Part shown: positions 22,301-35,412 of the stretch, piece after piece | How positions within the stretch are numbered: the first letter of the stretch is position 1 | Layout: the number at the start of each line of letters is the position of its first letter | NCBI RefSeq assembly: GCF_002127325.2 | Contig: NC_035434.2 | Span: 77,135,343 to 77,199,342, forward strand | Origin: Helianthus annuus | Lineage: Eukaryota; Streptophyta; Magnoliopsida; Asterales; Asteraceae | Direction: 5' to 3' | DNA length: 64,000 bases | The notes under the pieces: generated by a model | What the model saw: only the letters and a program-made list of their open reading frames with translations | The model's database searches: none | What the model was told of the DNA's origin: nothing | Position numbers and translations under genes: made by a program

Positions 22301-23256
22301 ATGTCTTTTATAGGAAAAAGCCCGTTAGACCTCGTGGGCCCGAAGTCTCACGACGGTTAGCCAGAAAACAAAATGGCTTGACTAAATTGGCACCTGAAGA
22401 GGTCTGTGTTCTATATCTACGCAAGCCTATGGTCTCTTGTTCCTTTTCATCTAATCTTGTAATTAATTGAATGTTATTTACAGAGTTTACCAGGTCAAAG
22501 TCAAACCCGGCTTAAAATCAACGGAAATAGTTTGGATACTAAGAAAGGAGGAGATCTAATTTTGGGATTTGAGCTACGAAAGCCTTCTATAAACACGATA
22601 GATGACGACGGTTCACATACAAAACACGCATCCCAAGGAGACATTCCATATTCGGGACCTTTACAAGTTCCGGGCTCAAGTGGGTTCGCATGGGCTAGAA
22701 GACGATTGGATGATTCTTTATCCATAAGGTCACGCAGCCGGTCCAGTTCAAGAAGCTTGATTTCTGAACCTTCTGGCCCGTTACATTTGAAGAGCTACGA
22801 GTCTAAATGTAATGAAAATCTTGACCGGACTGGTTCCAGAGGTCGGGAGTCCAATGGGCTGGTCATTAAGAACTGGAACCAATTAGAGCGACCCGATTCA
22901 TTTGATGCTGGGTCAGATGGGTTTGTCAAGAGAATGAATATGGTAAGTTATTTAAGTCCATTAATAATGTATATATTTCGTCATTGATACGAAATTTGAT
23001 TGTTTTAAATGTTGGTTTATAGATGTATCATGATCATGAAGAGAAGGTTGAGTTGGTCGAGTTTTCGGGACCTTTGTTGTCTCAACCAAATCGTATCGAT
23101 GAACTTCTAGAGAGACATGAACGACAGATTCGCCAAGCGGTTCGAAGATCATGGTTCCAAAGAGGTAAAAAGCTTATTTTTCCAATTTTGATTTATGTAG
23201 TCAAACGTTGACTTTTGTAATTTTTATTTGTTTGTGCAGGGAAGAAAGTGGGCTAG
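19358..23256 (+). CDS. CDK-like Ser/Thr protein kinase (At1g54610/IBS1 type), 9 exons
   Basis: Exons by GT-AG sites and phase: 19358-19756, 20121-20405, 20497-20820, 21649-21876, 22135-22232, 22314-22401, 22484-22942, 23023-23164, 23240-23256; 679 aa. The N-terminus MGCVTSKQ is a classic N-myristoylation/palmitoylation start, pointing to membrane attachment. A Lys/Ser-rich linker is followed by the kinase domain from about residue 126: glycine loop VGQGTYSSVF, ATP-binding Lys157 (VALKK), C-helix PESVRFMAREI, catalytic HRDIKGANLL with Asp252, DFG Asp270, and the CDK-like activation segment TLWYRPPE. All catalytic residues are present. The long C-terminal tail is Ser/Arg-rich. Arabidopsis relatives include IBS1, linked to priming of defence responses; orthology is inferred. 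Intron 3 (828 bp) is AT-rich without recognisable insertions. Confidence 0.93.
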
Positions 23257-23520
23257 TGAATTAGAGATGTTTCTTGACATGGTTGACCCTTTTATCATAA
23301 TAAGGTTTTTTTGAAGGTCCAAATGTTGTGAAACTTGAACCTTTGAAGGATGATTAAGGGTCCAAATGTTGGTTAACCAATAGGGTACATGAGTTGAAGG
23401 GTTCATGGATCATGGTCTTGAATAACTATATTGAGTTAAGATTTAATTATATCTATTAGAATTATGTTGGGTAATTAATGTAGGTTCAATCAATATCTAC
23501 ACTACCCATATTTCCTCTAT
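23257..23520 (+). other. Probable 3' UTR of the kinase gene
   Basis: AT-rich sequence after the stop codon. aataactat and aattaatg stretches near 23421-23480 could serve as polyadenylation signals, but no site can be fixed. No ORF. Confidence 0.35.
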
Positions 23521-24395
23521 ATAATACAACTAGTTGAGGCTCCGCCCGCGTTGCGGGGCGATGGCCGAATAGTTATCAATCAATTAAAAAAACATTACTA
23601 TAATTTTGCTAGGAAAAAAACTAAAACGATGATAAGACTGTAATTTTGGGCTCAGGGCAAAACTGTAATTTTTCAGGACTAATGAGCGAGTGTTAGGCAG
23701 CTCCTTTAGACGAAAAAAATTTAAATCGAGTCAACCAATTAAAAAAAAAACTTTTATAGTTTTGCTAGAAAAATTAAAACGATGGGGAAAACGTAACTTT
23801 GAACTGAGGGGGAAGTCATAATTTTGTTTCAGGGATAAAATCGTAAATTAAATGGACCAATGGGGTTGAGGACAAAATCGTAACTTGGCTATGTGAGGAA
23901 AAAACTAATGGCAAAACTGTAAATTTAAACGGGGCAAAATCGTAATTTTGAACCGAGGGCAAAATTGAAATTTTTCGCTGGGAAAAAAGCGTAAATTTAT
24001 TTTAAAATAGGGGTAAAAACATAATTTTGAACAGATGGCAAAATCGTTATTATAAGGAAAAAAACCTAATGGCAAAACTGTAAATTTAAACGGAGCAAAA
24101 TCATAATGTTGAACCGAGGGAAAGATTGAAAATTTTTAGCTGGGAACAAAATCGTAAATTTATTTTTAAGTGAGAGTAAAAGCATAATTTTGAACTGATG
24201 GTAAAATCGTAATTTTAAAACGGGATAAAAACGTAAATTTGTTGGGCCAATAGGGAAGTGACATGCATGACTATAAATAATAACGGGAAAAAATCGTAAT
24301 TTAGAAAAAAAAAATCAAATGGTGGCAGGTGGCCGCCCACCTCCACCAATCCAATGGAATAACTATTGCCGGCACTGTATTTTGTTATAGTAGAT
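23521..24395. repeat. Dispersed repeat with degenerate internal repeats
   Basis: Opens with tagttgaggctccgcccgcg and closes near ttgttatagtagataata. The body is built from 12 or more degenerate copies of an (A)AAATCGTAATTTTGAAC-like word, each 30-60 bp apart. This architecture (a GCCCGCGTTGCGG head and a TATAGTAGAT tail) is common in plant non-autonomous elements, but I cannot assign a class. Confidence 0.6.
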
Positions 24396-24965
24396 AATAT
24401 AATGTAAAGGTTATTTAATACATAGTGTTATTTGTTTTACTGTTCAAGGGTGGGGAGTATCTGAATACCCGATTGAAGGATGTAAATGAGTCGAACCGAG
24501 CCAGGTTGGGCTCGAGCTTGGGATCAAAGTTAAATGAGCCAACTTGTGACTTGAGCTTGGCTCGTAAATAACTCGAGTCAACTTGTATGTTTTTAAGTAT
24601 CTTTAAATACTTTTTATATTTTTTTACATAATTTGAAATATTTAAAAACAAAAAAAAGTTGTTAATAAATTGGCCAAAAGCTAGAAAATAGGAAAGAACT
24701 AATTAAACTAGTGGGCCAAAGATGGTACTACAAAAATCTACAAGTAGCTTACAAATGTATGAAGAGACCCTTCTAATTATAAATGTCTTCCCTTATCAAG
24801 TTATATTCATTAAGGTAAGAGGGGTGCTCCCTTCTAGGTTAACTCCCCTCTTCATCTCCTTTTATGCACTCAATCACACGAGATGCTCCTCTTGAGGTGA
24901 ATGGTAAACAATTTTTTCTTTTAAAAAAATAGAAATGTGATAGGTGGGAATGAATGAGCCCCTAC
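24396..24965. other. Intergenic, with a degraded gagctcgag-type repeat
   Basis: 24475-24585 resembles the hAT MITE at 24966-25508 (gagtcgaaccgagcc, gggctcgagcttgg) but lacks clear ends. The rest is AT-rich. 24820-24950 may be the left part of another MITE that resumes at 25509 (ccccctctctcctc; tcggtgactattcac, as at 270-300). Confidence 0.4.
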
Positions 24966-25508
24966 TAGGGATGCAAACGAATTAAGCGGTTCGCGAGCTA
25001 CTCGAGATCGGCTCGAGAAAAAGCTCGAAACGAGTCGAGCCTTATCGAGCCCGAACCGAGCTTGAGCTTCAAAACAAAGCTCGTTTGTTTATCGAGCCCG
25101 AGCTCGAGCCTCACTTGTGAAGTTCGTTAGGCTCGTCGAGCCTTATCGAGCCTTAGTGTAAACGAGCCGAGTTGAGTCGAGCTTATTTAAACTTGTTTAC
25201 AAGCCGACCTCGAACCTAAAAATAAGCTTATCTAGTAAACGAGCCCGAGCCCGAGCTTTACTTATCGAGCTCGCAAGCCTAAAAAGTCTATTATTTATAT
25301 TATTTTTATTTAATATACTAATTAATAGATAATAAACGAGTCGAGCCCGAGCCGAGCTCGAGCTTGATAAAATACAAACGAGCCGAGCTCGAGCTTTGAA
25401 AACAAATCTCGAATCAAGCCGAGCTCGAGCCCGAGCTCTCATAAGTTAATCGAGCTCGAGCTTGAGCCTGGCCGAGCTTGGGCTCAGCTCGGCTCGTTTG
25501 CACCCCTA
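24966..25508. mobile_element. hAT-type MITE with perfect 8-bp TSD
   Basis: Ends tagggatgcaaacga and tcgtttgcaccccta are inverted repeats. The 8-bp direct repeat gcccctac at 24958-24965 and 25509-25516 is exact. The interior is dense in GAGCTCGAGC/GAGCCGAGC words. 543 bp, no transposase. TIR plus 8-bp TSD fit the hAT superfamily. Confidence 0.9.
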
Positions 25509-26690
25509 GCCCCTACATGCAAACTCCCCCTCTCTCCTCATCCTTCCTCGGTGACTATTCACTGAAATCCCAATCAAACACTCACCTAATGTTGATGACG
25601 GCGATGTTCCCCTTAGATAAACTCAATTACCGAAGACACTCCCCGCCGGTGTCCTGTTCACCCTTAAGTCAATGTGTGACAAGGTAAAAAAACAAAGGTT
25701 TACATGTACTTTTACGGATCATTACAATTCGCAGCTTCATAATTTATTTTTATCTAAAATTTCAATAATAGTAATTCTAAGATTCAAATATGATAAGTAG
25801 TTTGTTCATGGATTTCATATATACCAAGTCATGTGATTGGTCCAAAACATTGATTCTAACCATTTTAGAAAGGTTTAAACATTAGCATATCAAGAATGTG
25901 TGTTAATAAAGGAAATAAAATAATGCTTTTTTGTTAAACATCTTTCTTTGTAAACACATGTGACCTTATGTCTCTTTCGACTTTAAAAGAACAATACTTC
26001 TTATGTATGCACTGATATGATTTTTACTTTGTTTTTAATTTGAAAACACTCACTTAGGCAAGATTCCCTTGAGTTTGTATGAAAAACATGTTTTATAATT
26101 TTTGTTTTATAATTTTGTTTTATAAGATTCACTTGAGTTTATATAAATCATTTGTAAATATACTTTTTTGTTTAGGTGATTATATTATTGGAGTCAGGAT
26201 ATAATAGAAAGTTTTTTTTGTCAAGTAATCTTGATCATCAATTGATTTAATCAAGGGCTAAGATTAAATGGTTGAAATTGAAGAAAAAAAAGGAGGCGCG
26301 TGGGTTTGTGTAGTGGCAATCTAGTCAATCCAGAGCAATAGTTTCTCTCTCCTCGAATTCTCCCATTTTCTAAATGTTAATAACTGTTTCATACGACATT
26401 ATTTTTTTATAAAAATTGCACAAAAAAACGAGCGTTTTTTTATCTTTAAAACGAGTATACTATTGCTATATAAACCGGTTCTTGAATTACTTGATTCCAT
26501 TAGAGAGAAGATTATGGTACGATTTGACAAAAAAAAAGGCTTTCAAAAAAATGGAAGGGTACCTTAGTAACTAAAACTAATACTTACCTCGACAAAATCT
26601 CTAAGGTTCGTATAATGTTCCTTTCTTTACATAAATTTCAAATATATTGTAGGTTAACGATTTTTTTAATATTTTGAATGTTGTATGTAG
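25509..26690. other. Intergenic AT-rich DNA
   Basis: Apart from the MITE-like start (25517-25600) I see no coding, RNA or repeat feature. Several T/A homopolymers. The last 100 bases may belong to the MULE remnant that follows. Confidence 0.35.
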
Positions 26691-27197
26691 AAATTGGGTG
26701 CATATGAAATTTGTAGAAGTGGTGAAAATCGAGCTGAGGTGAAATACGAGGACAAGCGTTGGGAGGTTTCCCTTGATGAGAGAAAGTGTACTTGTCAGGT
26801 TTGGCAGGTAAAAGGTGTTCCGTGTGTGCATGCAACAACTTTTATTATTTTCACAAGGGATGTTAACTGGGACATGTATGTTGATCCATTTTATACTACT
26901 GAGAAGTTTAAATTAGCTTATGTTTTAGAAGTTGCTCCAATGCCTACAAAGGATCAATGAGCGCATATAGATATCAAGGAGAAGATATACCCACCTGCAA
27001 TCAAACGTCCACATGGGAGACCAAGAAAGAACAGAATTAAACCAGGTGACGAGCCTAAAAAACGACAAAAATGTCCATGATGTGGTGAGCATGGACACCG
27101 TGAAAAGACATGCAAAAACTCAACACTTGAAGATCCTACTCAGCAACAAGCCTCAACAGGTAAAAGGGGACGAGGAAAAAGTACAAAAAAGACATGA
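26691..27197 (+). pseudogene. MULE (MuDR-type) transposase C-terminal remnant
   Basis: One frame with two TGA stops (26958-26960 and about 27078). The conserved parts are a SWIM zinc finger (CTCQVWQVKGVPCVHA), an AT-hook-like KRPHGRPRKNR stretch and a CCHC-type knuckle (CGEHGHREKTC, its second Cys next to the TGA). This order is the C-terminal end of many plant MuDR transposases. The DDE catalytic region is absent upstream, so this is a fragment. Confidence 0.85.
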
Positions 27198-27813
27198 AAG
27201 TAATTAGTCAAAGATGAGCGGTTGATTTCAAATTTTTGGTATCGTATTTTTTTTTTTTTTGAACGAAATTATGTTTTTTGAACGAAAATATTATGAACGA
27301 AATTTATGTTTTTTATAAGTACTATTATGGTTTTGTGTGTATTGTTTGACAAACGTAACAAGTAGAAGAATTGGGGGTGATAATACATAAATTGGGTAAA
27401 TATGTAATTGATTTTACATATCAGAATAGGGAAATATGTAAATATTCATTTACTAGTTCATTAAGGATAAAATAGTCATAAATAAGGGTCATTTTAATGA
27501 AAATAAGAAATATGTAATATCTATCAGTTAGGAAGAGGAAATATGTAATTGATTTTATGACTTAGGTAAATACATAATAAAGTAACTTAGAAGCTTAGGA
27601 GAGGGAAATATATAAAAAGCGCTATTAAAAATACCTGGTGGTTTGTGCACCTCTACAAAGAAGGAGATGTAAGGCAAGAGAAAATCGGAATTGAAAAAGA
27701 CGACTGATTAGCCCAGCCCACTTCCAAAAAGGCTTATGGTTTGGGCCTCAAGTGAATCTCCCAAATATAAAACCCTGTGACCGCCCTCACTTACCGACCG
27801 GCGACCTACACAC
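27198..27813 (+). promoter_or_regulatory. Intergenic region and likely promoter of the MAM33-like gene
   Basis: 27200-27640 contains a loose repeat of (g)gaaatatgtaa and no ORF. 27700-27813 has GC-richer leader-like sequence ending in cgaccggcgacctacacac before the ATG. A TATA-like atataaaacc lies near 27766. Confidence 0.4.
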
Positions 27814-30800
27814 ATGACGATGTTTCTCCGGCGAATTGGACAGATGGGAAGACGACAATCATCGTCCATCTTGTCTTGTTACCGACCTCTAATAACCCCA
27901 ATCCAACATCCTTCTCCAAATGAACAATCGAGAGGGTTCGTTTCAGAGATGCGAAAAACAGCATTTGAAGACCGCATTCGTAGACTCATCCGAAACGACA
28001 TTCAATACGAACTCGATCGATCTCCCCTTACTCAGGTAGCTTTCCCCCTTGCACACCTATTTATTATACACTTAGTTGTTTATAAGCTCATGTGCCTGCA
28101 CAACAAAAATTCTGGTGTGTTTGTTAACTATTAGACTGCGGGGAGGGGGGGGGGGGCTTGGGTTGGGTTGGGGCATTGAGTGACAAGTGGCAGTTGGTGG
28201 GGTCACATGGATGGTGCGGCGTGGCGGGGCTTCCGGTTGGGTGTGGGTGTGGGTTGGCGTGTGACTTATGAAAAAATCCGTTGAATGCGCTGACTTGTGT
28301 ATTTATTTGGGTTCACTTTGCCAATGCGGTTTCTTCTTGAGGCGTCCACTTTATTTGGGTTCGTTGAGCGGGGGCTTGTGCTTTCTCCTCATCGGTTTTT
28401 TTTGTGACTTCTTTCTTTGGCGGGTTTGGATGACGAACCGCTAACGTCTTGCGGTTGTGTTTCGGGTACGGAATCGGGTTGGGAAAGGTTAACGACGGGG
28501 ATAGATGATTCGTCGTATGGAATGTTTGGGTAAACACGGTTTCCTATAAACGACGCGATTCCCGCTAGGTCGGGAACCGGTGAGTAGATTAAAGGGCCAC
28601 TAGGTCGGTTTGTTGGTTGACGGTTTTGTGGCGGGCTAGGGTTCGGGGTTTCTTGGTATCCAAAAGGGTTGGTCGGGTCGTATCCACGGTTATAAGGATG
28701 CATTGTAGAGGATGTTGGTTAAATTTATAAAAATATAGAGATAGAAGAAGTAGAGATGTAGAGAAAGTGGTAAAAAATGGTAAAAAAGGGGTAGTATTTA
28801 TAGGGTATAAAAAAGAACTTTTTTTTAATTAACTAGCCGTTTGGCTAACGGCTACCCCTAACGGTCGGATTTCCACAGCCAATCCCAGCTACGCCACTGC
28901 ATATATGTTTTTTTATGTAGTTTTGGGTAACTGATGCTAAAAACATATGAGAAATATAAAAAAAAGGTTATATAGTACCTTGCGTACGGAAAGCGGTGTG
29001 CTTTGGCTAAGGGCGATATCGCCTCCTTCGCCACATGCTTTTAAAACCTAGGTGACCAATCTCTGTCTTAATACATATGATAGTGTAGGTAAAACTAGAC
29101 TATATATATTTGCTTGAGAGAGATATAACATGGGCTGGTGTATGGTGGGTCGGATCCGGACATGGTATTCCAAATTGGGTAAAGGTGTTATGTGGGACAT
29201 AGCCCTTCACGTACACACATACCTGTAATTAGGGCTGGCAAATCGTGTCTTAGCAGGTATCTGATAACGCAAACAACAAAAATTTTAAACATGAATACGA
29301 CTCCTTTAACTACTTTATATCCAACATCTATAAGACATATCTATATTTTATGCACCTAGAAGGAGAAATAATAGATCATAACTTTCAAATTTTGATTATT
29401 TTTAAAAACGTAAAAAATCACATGGTGTACTTTTCTGTTATCGTGTTTTAGGAGGTTACCTATTGCCAGCCCTACCTGTAATGTAAGTAGGCATGCTTGA
29501 TTTTGAACCATTTGTGCATTTGTTGTTTTGTTAGTTGTGATCGCCTAGCAGACTACTTTGGAAATGGATCCTTTTATATGTATCCTTGGATCCTTTTGTA
29601 TGTGTCCTTCAACATACAAAGTTGTAGATTCTTGTATGTTCACCAGTGGATATACTTTTGCAGCTTGTTTCAAAGTTCAAATCTTTTTCGGTCGATGAGA
29701 GGTCCGGAGAACAATGGATCAGATTGAACAAGAAATTCGGTGACAACGAAGAGATAAAATTAGAGGTAACCATGTTCCAAGTCTCTGCTCCTCCTGCAAA
29801 AGACGGTTCTCTTACCACAGCTAATGACCTGGAGCTTTATATATCAATGGTGGTTGATGTCTTTAAGGATGAAGATAGCGGTATTTTGGAATTCATTTGC
29901 AATGTTTGGCCCGACAGCATAGAGATCGACAAAGTTTTTATGCGTGACCAAGATGGAATGACTGGTAAACCGTATTTGGGTCCTCCATTTCAGTAAGTTC
30001 TGTTCTTTTATTTATTTATTTATTAGTAACTTGTGTAGTTAATCCCTCAAAAAATTAAACAAACATTGGATCTGCATTTTGTTATCTTAACTCATAGACT
30101 CATACACGTTTATGATATTGAATTAACTGATTCTGATTTTGGTTTTATAGTTAGTTAGGGGTCAAACAATCATTTTCATACCTAGATAAAAGGGGGTAAA
30201 TTTAATCGTCGACTTTAAATGTTAGTCCATCTCATAAACCATCTCTTAATTTTACACAGGATTGTTTTTTCTTTATTCTATATATGCATCAATCCATATT
30301 ATCATCAGAGTTTATACTAATCGTTGATTATTACTACTTCAAAACAACCTGACTATCTAATTTCGGTTACTCAAGATTACCTAATATCTTGACTGCTTGG
30401 TTAGGTTTTATTTTAGGGGTGTAAACGAGCCGATCCGAGCCCGAGCTCGCTTAGGCTCGGCTCGTTTCTTTTTTATTAATCATTTAATTATTTTATTTAT
30501 AAATTTGTAACTGTAGTATTTATATATAACATCATATATATTATTTTATATATATATATATATATATTAAATAAAGATTGTATAAACAATAGGCTTGTTT
30601 AAGCTAGCTGCCTTGTCGAGCTTGATATGTGAAGTTCGGACTCAACTCGTTTTTTAAATAAGCCCAAATATAAGCTCGACGCTCGTTTAAGTGAGCCGAA
30701 CTATAGATTTTTATATTGTCATGATTTTAAGCATGGTTTTGATTGGCTTGTTTTCAGCGACTTAGACGATGAGCTGCAGTCTTCACTGTATGATTTCTTG

Positions 30801-30923
30801 GAGTCAAGAGGAATCAATGATGAACTTGTTGTCTTTTTGCATAAATGTATGCAGCACAAAAGCAAAAATGAATACATTCGTTGGATGGGAAACATCGAGT
30901 CGTTTGTAGCCCGGAAAAAGTAA
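27814..30923 (+). CDS. Mitochondrial glycoprotein family (MAM33/p32-like) protein, 3 exons
   Basis: Exons 27814-28035, 29664-29992 and 30758-30923, all GT-AG with matching phases, give 238 aa. The first 45 or so residues are rich in Arg/Ser with few acids (FLRRIGQMGRRQSSS), a mitochondrial targeting sequence. The middle contains the acidic MAM33 fold (DNEEIKLEVTMFQV, then ELYISMVVDVFK). The end has the diagnostic LESRGINDELVVFLHKCMQH and KNEYIRWMGNIE segments. Yeast Mam33 and human p32 form acidic trimers in the mitochondrial matrix affecting respiration and mitoribosome function; plants have several paralogues. Intron 1 (1628 bp) carries a Harbinger-related insertion and intron 2 (765 bp) a hAT-MITE remnant and a (TA)n. 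Confidence 0.92.
28137..28910 (-). mobile_element. PIF/Harbinger-related insertion in intron 1, with 5' part of a Myb-like ORF
   Basis: Inside the intron and antisense to the gene, 28389-28703 encodes about 104 aa beginning MHPYNRGYDPTNPFGYQ, rich in Pro/Asn/Gln, and the neighbouring frame (to 28313) carries IKWTPQEETALAK, the start of a SANT/Myb-like helix. A one-base shift near 28400 separates the two. This resembles the N-terminal half of the second ORF of plant Harbinger elements. The left edge has a G-run (28140-28156) and the right part a promoter-like AT-rich stretch. Ends and TSD not certain. Confidence 0.6.
30413..30705. mobile_element. hAT-MITE remnant in intron 2 of the MAM33-like gene
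   Basis: taggggtgtaaacgagccg at the left and agctcgacgctcgtttaagt near the right match the family of 24966-25508, but the right terminus is lost. Contains a (TA)n tract at about 30548-30567. Confidence 0.7.
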
Positions 30924-31230
30924 ATCCAAAACACTGTTTACGTTTGCGTTTCGCAGCTCCTATAAATGTGAAATTGAATGAAAATAACTTCAAAAGTTTT
31001 TTAAAATTTCATTTTGGATGCAAGGGTGGTTAGGTTTTGGCTTTGGTTTCAAGTGTAACTATATACTCATTCGGGTTCGGTTTAGTTACTTCTGAACAAA
31101 ATTGGCTAGACAGGATTAATGACAGTTATTGTAATGTCTTGTGTTGGTGATTTTGTTTGTTTGGTGGTTTAAGATGTCAGAATTGTGCATATATAATTAA
31201 CTTATAGGAATAATTTTCATAATCGTGACA
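30924..31230 (+). other. Probable 3' UTR and flank of the MAM33-like gene
   Basis: AT-rich sequence with no ORF or recognisable repeat. gtgaaattgaatgaaaataac near 30970 follows the stop. No poly(A) signal can be fixed. Confidence 0.35.
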
Positions 31231-32933
31231 GGCAACGGTCCCAACTTCAAAGTCTCATCTTTTCACATATCGGTCTTCAATGGACGCTGACTAATAGAAC
31301 GCTAACGCTGTTAAGGGCTGTTTGTTTACCTCTTAACGAGGCTCTTAATGGTTCAGACCTCTTACAGGTTTAGTACTTAATGGTTCAGACTGTTTATTTC
31401 ACGAGCAGATGTCTGAATGGTTCAGACATTTGCCTCTAAATGGTTAAGATTTATACAAAGTCTGAATGGTTAAGACCTCTAATCTGAATTGGTCAGACAT
31501 TTGCCTCTGAACGGTTAAGGGGCTGTTTGGCAACATCTGAACCAATAAGTGCTGAATGAATAAGAGGTCTGAATGGGTAAGAGGCTCTGAACCAGTAAGT
31601 GCTGAACCAGTAAAGTGCTGTTTGGTTATACATCTGAATGACTGTGTAAAATGACATTTTTATCCCTATAAAAAAAACTAAATACTAAATGATTATTATT
31701 ATTAAATATCTGAGAACATGTTCAGTGGACACAGGTCCCAAACCAACTCGATTATTAGCCACAACAAGTAGTCACTATCCACTTTATCAACCCCAATTAA
31801 AATTAAAATGCCTGATTCCTTCTCAATTTTCACGACCCCAAAAAAAACCAAGATCTTCAAAGGACGAACAAGCACCACCACTATCTTATCGTTATCAATC
31901 TTCATGCTCTTGATGATGATCATGATCAAAGACTATCACGGAGGAGGCGGCGGTGTTGTGGAGGAGCAGAGGAGGAGGCGGCGGCGATGAGGAGTAGCAG
32001 AGGAGGGGGAGACGACGACGATGTGGAGAAGAGAGAAGCGATTTGAGGGAGAAGGGAGCCGGAAGATGGAAGGTTTACGGTGGGGGAGAGCGCCGGAGAT
32101 AGAGACCACCGGAGATGGAGGGTGTCGCTTGGTCGACGCTGTTGTTGATGATGGTGGAGGGCTGCGGAACGTGGGAGGAGGTGGAGGAGGGCTGTGGAAT
32201 GTGCGGGTCTGGAGGGAGATGAAGGCGGCACTGTATGTCACAAGGGGTAATCAAGTCACAATTTTCATTCAGCCACTTTTCAAATCTGAACCATTCAGAT
32301 CTGAATGGTTCCATTCAGATGTGAAGTTTTTGTGAACCAAACAATCAAGCCTCTGACCGATTCAGAGGGTGGCTCTGAATGAATCCATTCAGATGTAAAC
32401 AAACAACCCCTAAGTATTATACAGGTTCTTAATGGTTCGGACCTCTTACTTGTTCAGCACTTAATGGTTCAAACCTCTTACTGGTTCAGCAGTCAGCACT
32501 TAACCATTCAGATGTTGCCAAATAGCCCCTTAGTCTCTAGTTGCCGGAAAAACGTTTTTGGACGGAAAACTTCATTTTGACCGGAAAACTCAAGCTTTTC
32601 GTCTCAAACATCTTTGTAACCTTATTACGCACCTTTAGGAACCTTTTATAGTAAAAAGCCCCAATTATTAAGGTTGCCGGAAAAACTTCTTTTTCGCCGG
32701 TAAACTTCTTTTTTGCCAGAAAACTCAATTTTTTGACGGAAAACTCAAAGTTTTCATCCCAAACCTGTTTGTAACCATAGATCGGACATTTAGAAACCTT
32801 TTCCCGACCAAAAACGTTTTTCCAGCGACCGGAGACTAACGACGTTAGGGTTCTGTTAGTCAGGGTCCATTGAAGGCCAATATGTGAAAAGATGAAATTG
32901 CCAGTGGAAATTTTTAAAGTTGGCACCGTTGCC
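31231..32933. mobile_element. Outer fold-back element with about 80-bp inverted termini
   Basis: ggcaacggtcccaactt at 31231 is mirrored by ttggcaccgttgcc ending at 32933. Inside both arms tcatcttttcacatat, cttcaatgga and ctgactaa(t/c)agaac match as inverted copies. The centre is occupied by Tourist-like MITEs (31314-32530). 32534-32830 contains ggaaaac/ccggaaaaac repeats twice, probably part of this element. Confidence 0.65.
31314..32530. mobile_element. Nested Tourist-like MITEs with GA-rich cargo
   Basis: Copy A has ends aagggctgtttgtttacc (31314) and gttgccaaatagcccct (32530) next to tta on both sides. Copy B is nested, with ends aggggctgtttggcaaca (31518) and gatgtaaacaaacaacccc (32410). 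The arms repeat tggttcagacctctta-type words. Between them, 31690-32240 is non-repetitive and GA-rich on the plus strand (gaggaggcggcgg near 31942), unlike the arms. Confidence 0.6.
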
Positions 32934-33149
32934 GGCCAATGGACAATAATTGGGATTATTAAAATCCATTATTCTTAACTTATATTTACCAAAAGTGAAA
33001 AGTAGGTTATTTTAGAAGGTTTATAAATAAAAAAGTTGTGTATTATATTTATCGGCCGAAACCTGACTGGAAATACGAAGGAAAAATTTTGCATACCGAG
33101 GACCGACGAGTTTGTTAACTCTTAGGCTGTGTCGGTTTGATCCTGATGT

Positions 33150-33180
<31 letters not shown>

Positions 33181-33490
33181 TAATAAAAGTTAATTTAACA
33201 TGTTTAAAATTATTTTTTTTGAAGTTTTTGCTTATAAAAATATTTATTTTGGAGCTTTTGCATATAAAAATGTGTAAAAGCCATTCTAAAAAAATCATTT
33301 TTGTAAATTTTGTTACCATTCTTTTTTAAACTATTTTTTTTAGTTTTGATTTTTTTATTAAAAGACTTTCACATGTATTTTATTAATTTTTAACATTTTA
33401 AATAGAATTCTTATTATATATTTAAAATGTTAAATGTATGGTTCCCCGGTTTCTCATTTTTTGAGGTTCTCCATTGAATATATATATATA
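32934..33490. other. AT-rich intergenic DNA with (TA)n
   Basis: A perfect (TA) run lies at about 33151-33178, and a duplicated gcttttgcatataaaaat word near 33228 and 33255. Nothing else recognised. Confidence 0.5.
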
Positions 33491-33802
33491 TAGGGGAAAG
33501 TTCAAATGAAAACCATTAGTTATTGTGAAAACTCGAAAACTAATTAAAAAAGCCAAGAAAACACACCATTTTTTTTTTTGCATAATAATTTTCGCTATTT
33601 TTTATATATAAAAAAATTAAATTTTTTTTGTACTGCACATGTGTAATACTACACATGTGTACTACAATTTTTTTTATATGAAAAAAGCTGCGATTTTTAT
33701 AAAAAAAAAATTGAAAAAAAAATGTTTTTTGGTGTGTTTTTTAGGCTTTTTTTAGTTAGTTTTCGAGTTTTCACGTTAAAAGTGGTTTTCATTTGAACCA
33801 TC

Positions 33803-33807
<5 letters not shown>
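33491..33807. mobile_element. MITE with about 60-bp TIRs inserted in (TA)n
   Basis: aggggaaagttcaaatgaaa at the left is the inverted copy of tttcatttgaaccatcccct at the right, and pairing continues through gtgaaaactcgaaaacta. Flanked on both sides by TA repeats (33479-33490 and 33807-33838), so the target duplication cannot be defined. Confidence 0.8.
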
Positions 33808-35010
<1,203 letters not shown>

Positions 35011-35412
35011 GTGCGTGTGTATGGGTAAGATCTGGAGGAAACGCCCTAAAGTGTGAAAACGTTCAGAACGGTTCCCTTTCGTCGGATCAATTCAATCTAT
35101 GGACTAAAACAAAGCGGTGACGTTTATGTACATACCAGTCACTTGCATCATGGTACGGGGTTCATTAAGGGTAAAAAGGTAATTTTGCCTCCAAATAAAG
35201 AATTTAAACAACACCGAAACCTATAACTTCCCACAAAAACCTCCCCAAATTCTATGGAAAATGCGAAAACCCTAGATACTTTATCACGTATGAAGATAAA
35301 TCACGATCCAATGGTAGAAAAATCAAAGTGAGTTCAATGTCGTGTGGTCTTCAAAGTTATTTGATGTTATAGGCTTTTCGATTTCAATAATTTATGTACA
35401 AATTCGACTAGA

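Noticed and set aside
24966..25508. 81-aa Arg/Ala-rich minus-strand ORF (25197-25442)
   Set aside because: Produced by the GAGCTCGAGC repeats of a hAT MITE.
26601..26838. Two minus-strand ORFs over the MULE remnant
   Set aside because: Antisense to the SWIM-finger coding frame, no domain of their own.
31926..32241. Two overlapping 101-aa Ser/Pro/Leu-rich minus-strand ORFs
   Set aside because: Follow from GA-rich composition of the MITE cargo; two frames are open at once, which argues against coding selection.
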